From positions 1 through 16,140 of the forward strand of contig CAKQPE010000038.1 in the NCBI GenBank assembly GCA_934256695.1: a stretch of 16,140 bases of DNA. Reading direction: 5' to 3'. Origin of the DNA: an uncultured Eubacteriales bacterium (GTDB lineage: Bacteria; Bacillota; Clostridia; Lachnospirales; Anaerotignaceae). This document shows, piece by piece, positions 1 through 6,727 of the stretch (the first letter of the stretch is position 1; each line of letters begins with the position of its first letter). Under the pieces are notes generated by a model. The model was not told where the DNA came from, made no database searches, and worked only from the letters and a program-made list of their open reading frames with translations. A program made the position numbers and the translations under genes.

Positions 1-80
1 GGAACCTGTCTGTTTATTCTTCTGTTTGAACAAGTCGAAATCCTGATTTCGACTTAGGTGTCGACTTTGTCGACACCATC
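1..80. repeat. Truncated multi-hairpin repeat element, right-hand end
   Basis: This is the right end of the same element seen whole at 6519-6727; the rest lies left of the window. Shared parts are the remnant of the third hairpin (1-15), the hairpin AAGTCGAAATC/GATTTCGACTT (32-42 and 45-55) and the hairpin GGTGTCGAC/GTCGACACC (57-65 and 69-77, loop TTT). The copies are close to identical from about 9 to 77, although the 6.7-kb copy has one extra T before the last hairpin. As in that copy, the element stops a few bases short of a terminator stem (81). No coding capacity is visible. Confidence 0.75.
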
Positions 81-112
81 AGCTCAATGACTGAATAGTC
101 ATTGAGCTTTTT
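81..112 (+). terminator. Intrinsic terminator hairpin abutting the repeat element
   Basis: There is a perfect 12-bp stem, AGCTCAATGACT (81-92) and AGTCATTGAGCT (97-108), with a 4-nt loop and a T run to 112 on the plus strand. On the minus strand, where the ABC operon ends at 140, an A run precedes the stem but no U tract follows, because the repeat element starts there. This fits an originally bidirectional terminator interrupted by insertion of the element. If so, a second stem copy with a minus-strand U tract should lie just left of the window. Confidence 0.75.
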
Positions 113-139
113 ATATAAATTTGTCAGTTTCCCACGGTC

Positions 140-898
140 TTACAGCACCGAGCTTATAAGAAGCTTCGTGTAGTCTGCCTTTGGATTTTTTATTATTTCA
201 TCAGGAGTCCCTGTTTCAACCGCTTTGCCATTATGCATAACTATCACTTTATCGCAAAACATCTGCACCAATGCAAGGTCGTGGCTTATTAACACAAATG
301 ATATGTTTTCCTTTTCTTTAAGCTCCAGCAAAAGCTCCATAACCTGTTTTTGCACCGTTACATCTAAAGCACTTGTTGCCTCATCACAAACAATTACCTT
401 TGGTTTTAGTGCTATTGCTCTGGCTATCGCCGCCCTCTGACACTGACCGCCACTTACTTCATAGGGATATTTTTTATAAAATTCTTCCGAAAGTCCGCAT
501 TTTTTTAAAAGCTCTTTGGCTGTTTGCAGGGCTTCTTTTCTTCCTGTGCCATAATTTATAAGGCTTTCTTCTATACTATCACCAAGAGTTCTCCTTGGGT
601 CAAAAGACTCATGAGGCATTTGAAAAACCATTTGTATATTTCTGTAAATATTTTTAAGTTTTCTGCCTTTAAGTCCTGTTATATCTTCACCCATAAGAGT
701 AATTTTACCTTCCGTAGGCTCAACAATCCGTGTAATCATATTGGCAACAGTGCTTTTGCCACTTCCGCTTTCCCCTACTATGCCGAGACATTCTCCTTTT
801 TTAATCGAAAAACTTATATTATCAACGGCTGTAAAGCTCTTTTGTCCGGAATAAAAAACTTTTTTCAGATTTTTCGCCTGTAATATAACTTCGTCCAT
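140..898 (-). CDS. ABC transporter ATP-binding protein, NikE/DppF type
   Basis: This is one of the two ATPases of a peptide/nickel-type (PepT family) ABC importer, and hydrolyses ATP on the cytoplasmic face to drive uptake. Visible motifs are Walker A GESGSGKST (about 42-50), Q-loop Q93, signature SGGQC (149-153), Walker B VIVCDE (168-173), D-loop SALD and H-loop H206. At 252 aa it is short, like NikE, and lacks the C-terminal oligopeptide-transporter extension common in OppF/DppF. It is the last gene of the operon, 7 nt after the first ATPase gene. An old terminator stem and a repeat element lie downstream. Nickel, peptide or another small ligand cannot be told apart from the ATPase alone. 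Confidence 0.92.
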   Translation of the reverse strand: MDEVILQAKNLKKVFYSGQKSFTAVDNISFSIKKGECLGIVGESGSGKSTVANMITRIVEPTEGKITLMGEDITGLKGRKLKNIYRNIQMVFQMPHESFDPRRTLGDSIEESLINYGTGRKEALQTAKELLKKCGLSEEFYKKYPYEVSGGQCQRAAIARAIALKPKVIVCDEATSALDVTVQKQVMELLLELKEKENISFVLISHDLALVQMFCDKVIVMHNGKAVETGTPDEIIKNPKADYTKLLISSVL

Positions 899-905
899 TT
901 TGCAA

Positions 906-1688
906 CTACTCCTTGTTCAAATGAAGGACTGACCCCATAAGTTCTTTTGTATACCTGTTTTTGGAATGTTCCAGAACATATCCGCTGTTTCCGTACTCCT
1001 CTGTTTTTCCGTCTTTAAGCACAAGTATTTTATCTGCCATTCTTCTTGCAACACCCATATTATGGGTAACTATAACAACAGATGTGTTGTACTCCCACCT
1101 AAGCATAAGCATTTCATCTACCACCTGTTTTTGTACTGTTACATCTAAAGCACTTGTAGGCTCATCTGCCAGAAGAAGTTTAGGCTTCATTGCCATTGCC
1201 ATACAAATGCCTACTCTTTGATTCATTCCGCCGGAAAGCTCAAAAGGATAACTGTCAAGTATACGGTCACAGTCCGTAAGGCCAACTTTTTTCATTATCT
1301 CCGAAACCGCAAACAATGCCTCTTTCTTGGATATATTCATATGTTCTCTCATTTGCTCATAAATCTGTGACGATATTTTTCTTACCGGACAAAGTGCAGC
1401 CTTGCAGTCCTGAAAAACCATCGCTATCTCCGGACCGAAAAGTCTGCGTTTTTCCTTTTCCGGCATATCCACAATATTCATATCTTTATAGAATATATCG
1501 CCCCTTGTTACCATTCCGTTTCTGCCAAGCAGACCCATAACAGCCTTTATTATTGTGCTTTTGCCCGAACCGCTTTCGCCTACTATGGCAAGTATCTCAC
1601 CTTCATTTACGTCAAATGATACATCTTTTACAACTTCTTTTCCGTTATAGCTTATACTTACGTGTTCCGCTCTAAGCAATGCTCCCAT
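906..1688 (-). CDS. ABC transporter ATP-binding protein, NikD/DppD type
   Basis: This is the partner ATPase of the importer (260 aa). Walker A GESGSGKST lies at about 37-45, Q-loop Q93, signature LSGGM at 151-155, Walker B LLLADE at 171-176, SALD follows, and H209 is the switch histidine. The frame stays open upstream to 1736, but the ATG at 1688 is chosen because GGAGGAAG sits just before it. The upstream extension would be translated from the palindromic repeat at 1703-1863, which is clearly not coding. The gene ends 7 nt before the second ATPase and is separated from the receptor gene by the repeat. The NikD/DppD class is secure; the substrate is not. Confidence 0.92.
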   Translation of the reverse strand: MGALLRAEHVSISYNGKEVVKDVSFDVNEGEILAIVGESGSGKSTIIKAVMGLLGRNGMVTRGDIFYKDMNIVDMPEKEKRRLFGPEIAMVFQDCKAALCPVRKISSQIYEQMREHMNISKKEALFAVSEIMKKVGLTDCDRILDSYPFELSGGMNQRVGICMAMAMKPKLLLADEPTSALDVTVQKQVVDEMLMLRWEYNTSVVIVTHNMGVARRMADKILVLKDGKTEEYGNSGYVLEHSKNRYTKELMGSVLHLNKE

Positions 1689-1702
1689 ACAACTTCCTCC
1701 AA

Positions 1703-1863
1703 AAAGACCTTGGGGTTTCACCCCAACCCCTGACAATTTTTTGAAAAAAATTGACTAAAACTTTTATTAAAATACCATGACAGTAGTCATGGTATTTTGT
1801 TAAAGTTTAGGTCAAGCCTTTTTAAAGGCTTGTAGGGTATTGGGGCAACGCCCCAAGGTCTTT
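1703..1863. repeat. Nested imperfect palindromic element inside the ABC operon
   Basis: Both ends read AAAGACCTTGGGG inwards (1703-1715, and 1851-1863 on the minus strand), so the 161-bp unit is one large imperfect inverted repeat. A perfect 13-bp stem is at the centre (AAAATACCATGAC 1769-1781, partner 1786-1798, loop 4 nt). Each arm carries its own small hairpins at mirrored places: TTGGGG/CCCCAA at 1710-1726 and 1840-1856, and a 20-nt palindrome at 1734-1753 and 1813-1832. The two 20-nt palindromes have the same length but different sequence. No open frame is present. It looks like a MITE-like or structured intergenic repeat. Confidence 0.8.
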
Positions 1864-1866
1864 CAT

Positions 1867-3447
1867 TTACTCTATGTCTAAGTCGGCACTTATTTCGTAG
1901 TAGTCGCAAGGGTGTGCCGTCATGCCCTTTACGTTTGCTTTTGTAACTATGCCCATGTTCAGATGTGACACAAAGAACATTGCGTCATCGTCAAGTATCT
2001 TCTGCTGAATCTCTACTGCAAGACTTGCTCTTTCATCTTTATCAAATGTCTTTTGCAGTGTTTCAACCAATTCTGTTACATCTGCATTTTCATACTTACC
2101 TTTATTTTTAGATCCTGTAACCACACTTGTGAAGAAATACTCCGGATCGCCTGTAGGTGCTGTTGTTATAGACCACTGGTAAATATCAAAATCTCCGCTT
2201 TCAATATAAGGACTGCAGTCGGTTGTATCATTAATATCAACCTTTATACCTATATCTTTTAATGTAGACTGAACGTACTCAGCCAGTTTAGGCTGTTCCA
2301 GTCTTGTAGGATATGTAAGCCATCTTACGGTTAAATCCTCACCGTTTTTGTCAACATATCCGTCACCGTCGGTATCCGTCCAGCCGTCTGAGGCAAGAAG
2401 TTCTTTTGCTTTTTCCGGGTCATACGAAACCGTTTCAACCGAATCATTGCCGTATGAAAAACTGCTTGGGAAAGCCGCTTTTGCCGCAACACCTCGTCCC
2501 TGCATAATTACGTTGCAGAAGCCTTCTTTATCTATTCCCATTTCTATTGCCTTACGCACATTTTGGTCTTTCATGTTTTCGGACTCAAAATTAAACTGAC
2601 CAAAGAAACATCTGCTTGTTGCAACGGAACTTATATTATAATCATCATTTTCAAAAAGTGAGTAGTTATCATACTGTAAACCGTATGTTCCCTGAATATC
2701 TCCGCTCTGGAGTGCAGCCGTAAGAGCCGCAGCATCTTCAAAGGATTTTACAATTACTTTGTCAACCTTAACTTCTCCGCCCCAGTAGTTTTCGTTTTTG
2801 ACAAGGTCTATTTCCGTAGGCGAAACACTTTCGGCAATATACGGACCTGTGCCTGATACATTGGCATTTCCGCCTTCACCCTGAATACCGTATTCCATAT
2901 CAATAATCGAGCCATAAGGATCACTGAGGTAGTTTATTATAGCAGGACAAGGTTCACTTGTATGTATTGTAAGCACAAGACCGTCTGCCTCAATACTATC
3001 TATCTTTAAGTCTGAAGGTGCTCTGTCATGTACCTTAATTAAGTCATCAAGACATTCCTTTACCGCTTCTGCGTCCAAATCACGTCCCGATGAAAATTTA
3101 ATCCCGTCTTTAAGGGTAATTTTTACCGTGTTGTCATCAACAAATTCGTAACCTTCCGCAAGCCAAGGTTCAACCTCCATACTGTCATTATACTTAAAAA
3201 GAGTTTCGCCTACACCGTATCTTATTGTACTCCAACCTGAGTATGTACTGTGTGGGTTTAAGCCTGTATCACCCATTGATTCTCCGTAACCTGTTGTACC
3301 GTAAACAAAAGTTTTTTCGCCTGTTGTGCTTTCTGCCGCAGAACCCGAAGCAGATGAACCGCTTCCGTTATTCTGAGAACCGCAGCCAGCAAAAGAAACC
3401 GCCATTGCCGTTATTAACAATAATGCTGCCAATTTTTTTAATTTCAT
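1867..3447 (-). CDS. Substrate-binding lipoprotein of peptide/nickel ABC importer (SBP family 5)
   Basis: This is the extracellular receptor of the importer. The ATG at 3447 follows a GGAGGAGGAG ribosome site; the longer frame to 3498 lacks one. The 526-aa product begins with a lipoprotein signal peptide, with basic MKLKK, a hydrophobic core and the lipobox SFAGC with Cys22. A Gly/Ser-rich linker follows, then a family 5 fold (NikA/DppA/OppA class) with typical segments such as GTGPY and NENYWGG. The DTDGDG stretch near 358-363 resembles a calcium-binding loop often found in this family. The gene lies between the permeases and ATPases and is flanked by two palindromic repeats. The ligand is unknown and may be a metal chelate, peptide or opine-like molecule. 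Confidence 0.9.
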   Translation of the reverse strand: MKLKKLAALLLITAMAVSFAGCGSQNNGSGSSASGSAAESTTGEKTFVYGTTGYGESMGDTGLNPHSTYSGWSTIRYGVGETLFKYNDSMEVEPWLAEGYEFVDDNTVKITLKDGIKFSSGRDLDAEAVKECLDDLIKVHDRAPSDLKIDSIEADGLVLTIHTSEPCPAIINYLSDPYGSIIDMEYGIQGEGGNANVSGTGPYIAESVSPTEIDLVKNENYWGGEVKVDKVIVKSFEDAAALTAALQSGDIQGTYGLQYDNYSLFENDDYNISSVATSRCFFGQFNFESENMKDQNVRKAIEMGIDKEGFCNVIMQGRGVAAKAAFPSSFSYGNDSVETVSYDPEKAKELLASDGWTDTDGDGYVDKNGEDLTVRWLTYPTRLEQPKLAEYVQSTLKDIGIKVDINDTTDCSPYIESGDFDIYQWSITTAPTGDPEYFFTSVVTGSKNKGKYENADVTELVETLQKTFDKDERASLAVEIQQKILDDDAMFFVSHLNMGIVTKANVKGMTAHPCDYYEISADLDIE

Positions 3448-3525
3448 TTTTTCTCCTCCTCCTATTAAAACCTTGAGACTCTGTCCCAAACTATACATTT
3501 TTGATTGTTAAAAGTTTAAAAGAAC

Positions 3526-3631
3526 AACCCCTCAGTCACTGCGTGACAGCTCCCCTTTCATGGGAGCCCTCCCAACTTGAAAGCCGTCCCTGAAAGGGAA
3601 GGTGTCAAACCGAAGGTTTGACGGAAGGGTT
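3526..3631. repeat. Nested palindromic intergenic repeat (CCCCTCAGTCAC type)
   Basis: This is a second, different structured repeat, filling most of the gap between permease and receptor genes. The ends are imperfectly inverted: AACCCCTCAGTCA at the left against AACCCTTCCGTCA read from the right. Each arm has its own hairpin at the mirrored place: GTCAC-TGC-GTGAC (3535-3547) and GTCAAACC-GAA-GGTTTGAC (3604-3622). Inner stems include GCTCCC/GGGAGC (3549-3567). Repeats beginning with this motif are, to my knowledge, scattered through many gut Clostridia. No transposase is present. Confidence 0.75.
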
Positions 3632-3651
3632 TTAAAGCCTTCTCCAATATC

Positions 3652-4512
3652 TTAATTCATTCTTTCCTTCGGGTCTAAATAATCCCTCAGTGTATCCCCA
3701 ATCAGATTAAAAATCATAACCGTTATAAATATAGCTCCTCCCGGTGCCAGTGCCATCCAAGGTGCAACCTGAAGCATACTTCTGCCTTCGTTAATCATAC
3801 TTCCCCACTCTGCCATAGGCGGTTTAACACCAAGGCCGAGGAACGAAAGCCCTGCAAGCTCCATCATCATTACACCTATATCAAGAACTGCCGTAACAAG
3901 TATCGGTCCCGCAATATTAGGCAATATATGTTTAAAAACAATTTTTGCCGTTCCGCTGCCCGATAACTTAGCCGCTCTGATATAAGGTGAGCTTTTTTCG
4001 CTTAATGCAAGTCCCCTTGCAAGACGGGCAAACTTAGGCCAGCTTATTACCACAAGGGCAATAACCGCATTTTGTATCCCACCTCCGAGAACACCTGCAA
4101 CAGCAAGAGCAAACACAAGCGAAGGAAAAGCAAGGAACAAATCCGAAATACGCATTAAAACAGAATCAAATACTCCGCCCTTCATGCCACACAAAATGCC
4201 TATAGCCGTACCGAAAAATGCAGTTGCAAAAACAATAAACAAAGTTCCGTATATACTTATTCTGCTGCCTGCAACAACTCTTGAAAACATATCTCTGCCA
4301 TAGCGGTCTGTTCCCAAAATATGGTTTATACTCGGCGGAAGCTGAGAAATACTCAAATCCTGTGCATATGGGTCATACATACAGAACTTGTCGGAAAACA
4401 GTGCCACAATCATTAATAAAACCGCAATGGAAACAAAAAATATAAGTTTTGCCTTTGTGTGGTTTTTCCTTATTTTTTGAATACGTATCGTAATGCCGTT
4501 TTCATCTTTCAT
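3652..4512 (-). CDS. ABC transporter permease, NikC/DppC type
   Basis: This is the second membrane subunit of the importer (286 aa). It has an N-terminal cytoplasmic stretch, a first membrane helix near residues 20-40, the family's conserved LGTDRYGRDMFSR motif after it, and then a BPD_transp_1 domain with several further helices. The EAA-type loop that contacts the ATPases is around RAAKLSGSGTAKIVFKHILP. The ATG overlaps the stop of the upstream permease (ATGA), so the two are translationally coupled. The end of the gene is followed by about 200 nt holding a palindromic repeat before the receptor gene. Confidence 0.93.
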   Translation of the reverse strand: MKDENGITIRIQKIRKNHTKAKLIFFVSIAVLLMIVALFSDKFCMYDPYAQDLSISQLPPSINHILGTDRYGRDMFSRVVAGSRISIYGTLFIVFATAFFGTAIGILCGMKGGVFDSVLMRISDLFLAFPSLVFALAVAGVLGGGIQNAVIALVVISWPKFARLARGLALSEKSSPYIRAAKLSGSGTAKIVFKHILPNIAGPILVTAVLDIGVMMMELAGLSFLGLGVKPPMAEWGSMINEGRSMLQVAPWMALAPGGAIFITVMIFNLIGDTLRDYLDPKERMN

Positions 4513-5453
4513 TTTCCTTCACCTCCCAGACGAACTCTTGGGTCAAGGAAATGATAGATAATATCCGTAACCAAATTTACAACAACATATATAACCGCCA
4601 TCCAAGCCACATATGCCTGAATTATAGGATAATCTCTCATTGTTATGGCATCTACGGCAAGTTTTCCTACTCCGTCCCACATAAAAATGCTTTCAACTAT
4701 GGTTGTTCCCCCAAGGAGACTTCCTACGGAAAGTGCAATAAGAGTTATTATGGTAAGCATTGATGATTTCATAACATTTTTTAATATTATAATATATCCT
4801 CTTACTCCCCTTGCCTTTGCACCAATAACATAATCTTTTCCGATTTCTTCCAGAACAGTTGCCCTTATCTGCCTTGTATACTTTGCCGCCATCGAAACCG
4901 CAAGAGTAAGAGCCGGAAGTATTATGCTCTTTGCCGTTGCACTATCCGATATAACCGGCAGCAGATGAAGCTTTACACAAAGAAAATATATAAGTACCAT
5001 TGCCGTAAAAAAGTTTGGCATAGAATTGCCAACAAAGCTCGGAAAACGTATAAGGTAGTCAAGCCATTTGTTCTGCTTTACTGCCGCAAATATACCCAAA
5101 GGTATTGAAACCGACAATGTAATTAAAAGAGACACTACAGTAAGAATTATTGTTTTCGGAAGTTTGCCGGCAAATGTGTCATATACATCTCTCTTTGAAA
5201 CATAGCTTTTTCCCATATCTCCTGTGACCATTCCCGAAAGCCATTTTCCATACTGTACAATAAACGGCTTATCCAAGCCATATTCCGCCTTTTGTGCGTC
5301 TATTATATCCTGAGATACAACAGCACCGGCATTTTCATACATATATGTAACGGCATCTCCTCCGGCAAGATGCATCATACCGAAGGAAAGAAACGTTATT
5401 CCTAAAACTATAGGTATAAGTTGTAAAATTCTTTTTGAAACATATTTAACCAA
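4509..5453 (-). CDS. ABC transporter permease, NikB/DppB type (TTG start)
   Basis: This is the first membrane subunit of the importer (314 aa). The N-terminus MVKYVSKRILQLIPIVLGI and the conserved GLDKPFIVQYGKWL region are typical of DppB/NikB, followed by the BPD_transp_1 domain with about six membrane helices. The EAA-type loop lies near IGAKARGVRGYIIILKNV. The start is a TTG one base after the TAG of the methyltransferase gene. The nearby ATG is out of frame, and the next in-frame Met lies beyond the first membrane helix. An AAAGGCGG-like ribosome site sits in the end of the upstream gene. The tight junction places the methyltransferase firmly in this operon. Confidence 0.92.
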   Translation of the reverse strand: MVKYVSKRILQLIPIVLGITFLSFGMMHLAGGDAVTYMYENAGAVVSQDIIDAQKAEYGLDKPFIVQYGKWLSGMVTGDMGKSYVSKRDVYDTFAGKLPKTIILTVVSLLITLSVSIPLGIFAAVKQNKWLDYLIRFPSFVGNSMPNFFTAMVLIYFLCVKLHLLPVISDSATAKSIILPALTLAVSMAAKYTRQIRATVLEEIGKDYVIGAKARGVRGYIIILKNVMKSSMLTIITLIALSVGSLLGGTTIVESIFMWDGVGKLAVDAITMRDYPIIQAYVAWMAVIYVVVNLVTDIIYHFLDPRVRLGGEGK

Positions 5454-5454
5454 T

Positions 5455-6207
5455 CTATTTTACCGCCTTTACAAGAAACATAGGTGTTGAAGCACCGTTT
5501 ATTTTTTCGGATTCCTCCCACACTCTTTGCCATACGTTTTCGTTTACGGCAACAGATGTCATTCCGCATTTTTTAAGTTCATTAATATCCCACAAAGGTC
5601 TGTGAATACGGCTTAAAGGTACTCTCTTTGCTATACTTTCCATTGAATCTATGTCTGTTCCTTCGTAAAGATCCTCAACTCCCGCCTCAACTGTATTTTT
5701 TCTGTCACTTTCGTAACCTTCTTTAAGGCTTTCGTCATAAAGGTATCTGTACCAGTTTGCATCAAAGTTCAATAAAAGTCCGCCTTTTTTAAGAACTCTT
5801 GTCCATTCACTGTATGCCATGTCAGGCTTTTCCAAATTCCAAGTAAGGTTTCTTGAAACAATTACATCAAAGCTCTCATCTGCAAATTTAAGATTCTGAG
5901 CGTCCATCTGCATAAATTTAATCTTTTCGGCATAGTCTACGGCATTTTTCTTTGCTCGTTGTATCATGGCATTTGTATAGTCAACTGCCGTAACATTATA
6001 TCCTGCCTGTGCAAGAATTATGGCAAAAAATCCCGGACCTGTGCCTATATCAAGTATTTTTAAATCCTTGTTATCGGAAATATGCCTTTTAAGTTCTGTT
6101 ATCCAAACTTCCGATTGCTGTGATTCCAGCTCATGCTCATTTACCTTTGAATATCCGTCAGCTCTGTTTGTCCAGTAATTTTCAATTTCATTAAGCAGTG
6201 TTGCCAT
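5455..6207 (-). CDS. Class I SAM-dependent methyltransferase, first gene of the ABC operon
   Basis: This is a 250-aa Rossmann-fold methyltransferase of the small-molecule (Methyltransf_11/25-like) group, predicted cytoplasmic. Motif I is LDIGTGPGF (about 52-60), the acidic residue binding the ribose hydroxyls is D76 (AVDY), D102 marks the next strand, and LKKGGLLLNFD is the post-III element. An N-terminal segment with YWTNRADGYSKVNEHE precedes the fold. The start has a GAAAGGGG ribosome site. It is translationally joined to the permease gene one base downstream. That suggests it methylates the imported ligand, a chelator, or a precursor of either. The substrate is not deducible. A strong terminator lies between this start and the promoter. 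Confidence 0.88.
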   Translation of the reverse strand: MATLLNEIENYWTNRADGYSKVNEHELESQQSEVWITELKRHISDNKDLKILDIGTGPGFFAIILAQAGYNVTAVDYTNAMIQRAKKNAVDYAEKIKFMQMDAQNLKFADESFDVIVSRNLTWNLEKPDMAYSEWTRVLKKGGLLLNFDANWYRYLYDESLKEGYESDRKNTVEAGVEDLYEGTDIDSMESIAKRVPLSRIHRPLWDINELKKCGMTSVAVNENVWQRVWEESEKINGASTPMFLVKAVK

Positions 6208-6239
6208 ACCAAAACCCCTTTCTTAAACAGGATTTATAT

Positions 6240-6291
6240 AAAAAAAGAGCCAGAAATCTTACTTATTTTGTTAAGCAAGCCTTCATGGCTC
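6240..6291 (-). terminator. Strong intrinsic terminator in the operon leader (possible attenuator)
   Basis: On the minus strand GAGCCA (6286-6291) pairs with TGGCTC (6247-6252), GAA with TTC after a bulge, and CTTGCTTA with TAAGTAAG (one G-T wobble), with loop ACAAAA. Seven T residues follow (6240-6246). The stop point is only about 33 nt before the methyltransferase ATG and about 75 nt after the promoter start site. Every operon transcript must therefore read through it. Confidence 0.8.
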
Positions 6292-6366
6292 ATTAATTCA
6301 TAAACCTATTTAATTAAAATTGTAATCATTAAAATAGACCATACAGCTTCTTGCTGTAAAATTATG
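6240..6366 (-). ncRNA. Candidate regulatory leader RNA of the methyltransferase-ABC operon
   Basis: From the start site predicted by the promoter (about 6366) to the terminator U tract (6240), the leader is about 127 nt. It first forms the small stem UACAGC-AAGAA-GCUGUA, then an A/U-rich segment in which CUAUUU can pair with AAAUAG, and finally the long terminator. The second copy of this cassette (near 9440) has U for C in the first stem, which keeps the pair as a G-U wobble, consistent with a selected RNA fold. I do not recognise a known riboswitch class. A 10-codon frame starting AUGGUC is also present. Ends are inferred. Confidence 0.5.
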
Positions 6367-6479
6367 AAATAAATTATAGTATATTTTGCTAATTTTGTCA
6401 ATTACAAAACATATTTTATATTTTGTTTAATAACTTAAATACACGATATGAAAAAATTTTAGTTGTATGCAACTAATTG
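6318..6479 (-). repeat. Promoter-leader cassette, copy 1
   Basis: About 160 bp are shared with 9421-9581 in the same orientation. The stretch from the leader through the promoter (about 6318-6411) differs at only a few bases. The part upstream of the promoter is more diverged but keeps ATATGAAAAAATTT and AGTTGTAT..AACTAAT. Copy 1 drives the ABC operon. The downstream terminators of the two copies are different sequences, so the shared unit ends in the leader. Confidence 0.85.
6373..6401 (-). promoter_or_regulatory. Consensus sigma-A promoter of the methyltransferase-ABC operon
   Basis: The minus strand carries TTGACA (6396-6401), a 17-nt spacer and TATAAT (6373-6378): a perfect vegetative promoter. 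A 17-bp dyad, TTTTGT-n5-ACAAAA (6393-6409), covers the -35 box and could be a repressor site. The same promoter and dyad recur at 9476-9512. A perfect match combined with a downstream terminator fits control by repression and/or attenuation. Confidence 0.85.
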
Positions 6480-6492
6480 CAGTTGCATACAA
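6463..6492. promoter_or_regulatory. Perfect 12-bp dyad upstream of the ABC promoter
   Basis: TTGTATGCAACT (6463-6474) and its exact complement (6481-6492) are separated by 6 nt. The left arm is itself part of the near-palindrome AGTTGTATGCAACT, a shape like many MarR-type operators. It lies about 60-90 bp upstream of the -35 box. The duplicate cassette keeps only a degraded form (near 9565-9580). It could be an operator or a hairpin; no U tract follows closely on either strand. Confidence 0.5.
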
Positions 6493-6518
6493 AAAGAGTC
6501 TTATAAATTTAAGACTCT
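6491..6518 (-). terminator. Outer copy of split cstA-operon terminator (left flank of element)
   Basis: AGAGTCTTA (6495-6503) and TAAGACTCT (6510-6518) form a perfect 9-bp stem with loop TAAATT. On the minus strand it is followed by five T residues (6491-6495), so it can terminate leftward transcripts from the cstA operon. The stem is repeated at 6728-6750 on the other side of the hairpin element, like a target duplication. Confidence 0.65.
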
Positions 6519-6727
6519 CAGACTGTATACAAAGTTATTTTATGATGCGGAAGGGTTCGGGAAACGAACGAGTTTCCCGAATGGAATCCGCAGTCGGAAT
6601 TCATTTCCGACGAGGAAAACAGCGGGTTTCAAGGCTTTTAAGCCGATGGAACCCGCTGTTTATACTTCTGTTTGAACAAGTCGAAATCCTGATTTCGACT
6701 TAGGTTGTCGACTTTGTCGACACCTTC
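6519..6727. mobile_element. Five-hairpin palindromic element inserted in a terminator
   Basis: This non-coding 209-bp unit is built of consecutive hairpins: GCGGA/TCCGC (6547-6591) enclosing TTCGGGAAAC/GTTTCCCGAA; GTCGGAA/TTCCGAC (6593-6611); AACAGCGGGTT/AACCCGCTGTT (6618-6660) enclosing GGCTT/AAGCC; AAGTCGAAATC/GATTTCGACTT (6678-6701); and TGTCGAC/GTCGACA (6706-6722). The ends look like imperfect inverted repeats: TGTATACAAAGT inwards from the left and TGTCGACAAAGT from the right. The flanks are near-identical 23-24-bp terminator stems (6495-6518 and 6728-6750). A second copy opens the window next to another terminator. It is probably a non-autonomous element mobilised in trans; the class is unknown. 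Confidence 0.65.

Noticed and set aside
1689..1736. N-terminal extension of the first ATPase (MSGVGVKPQGLF...)
   Set aside because: Encoded by the palindromic repeat; the internal ATG at 1688 has the GGAGGAAG site.
6310..6345. 10-codon leader peptide MVYFNDYNFN in the ABC leader (minus strand)
   Set aside because: The start partly lies in the first stem and no good ribosome site precedes it. The duplicate copy reads MVDFNDYNS and runs into a terminator. No codon run suggests peptide-based attenuation.
6467..6703. 70-78-aa frames over the five-hairpin element
   Set aside because: They simply read through palindromes; no ribosome site and not conserved with the copy at 1-80.
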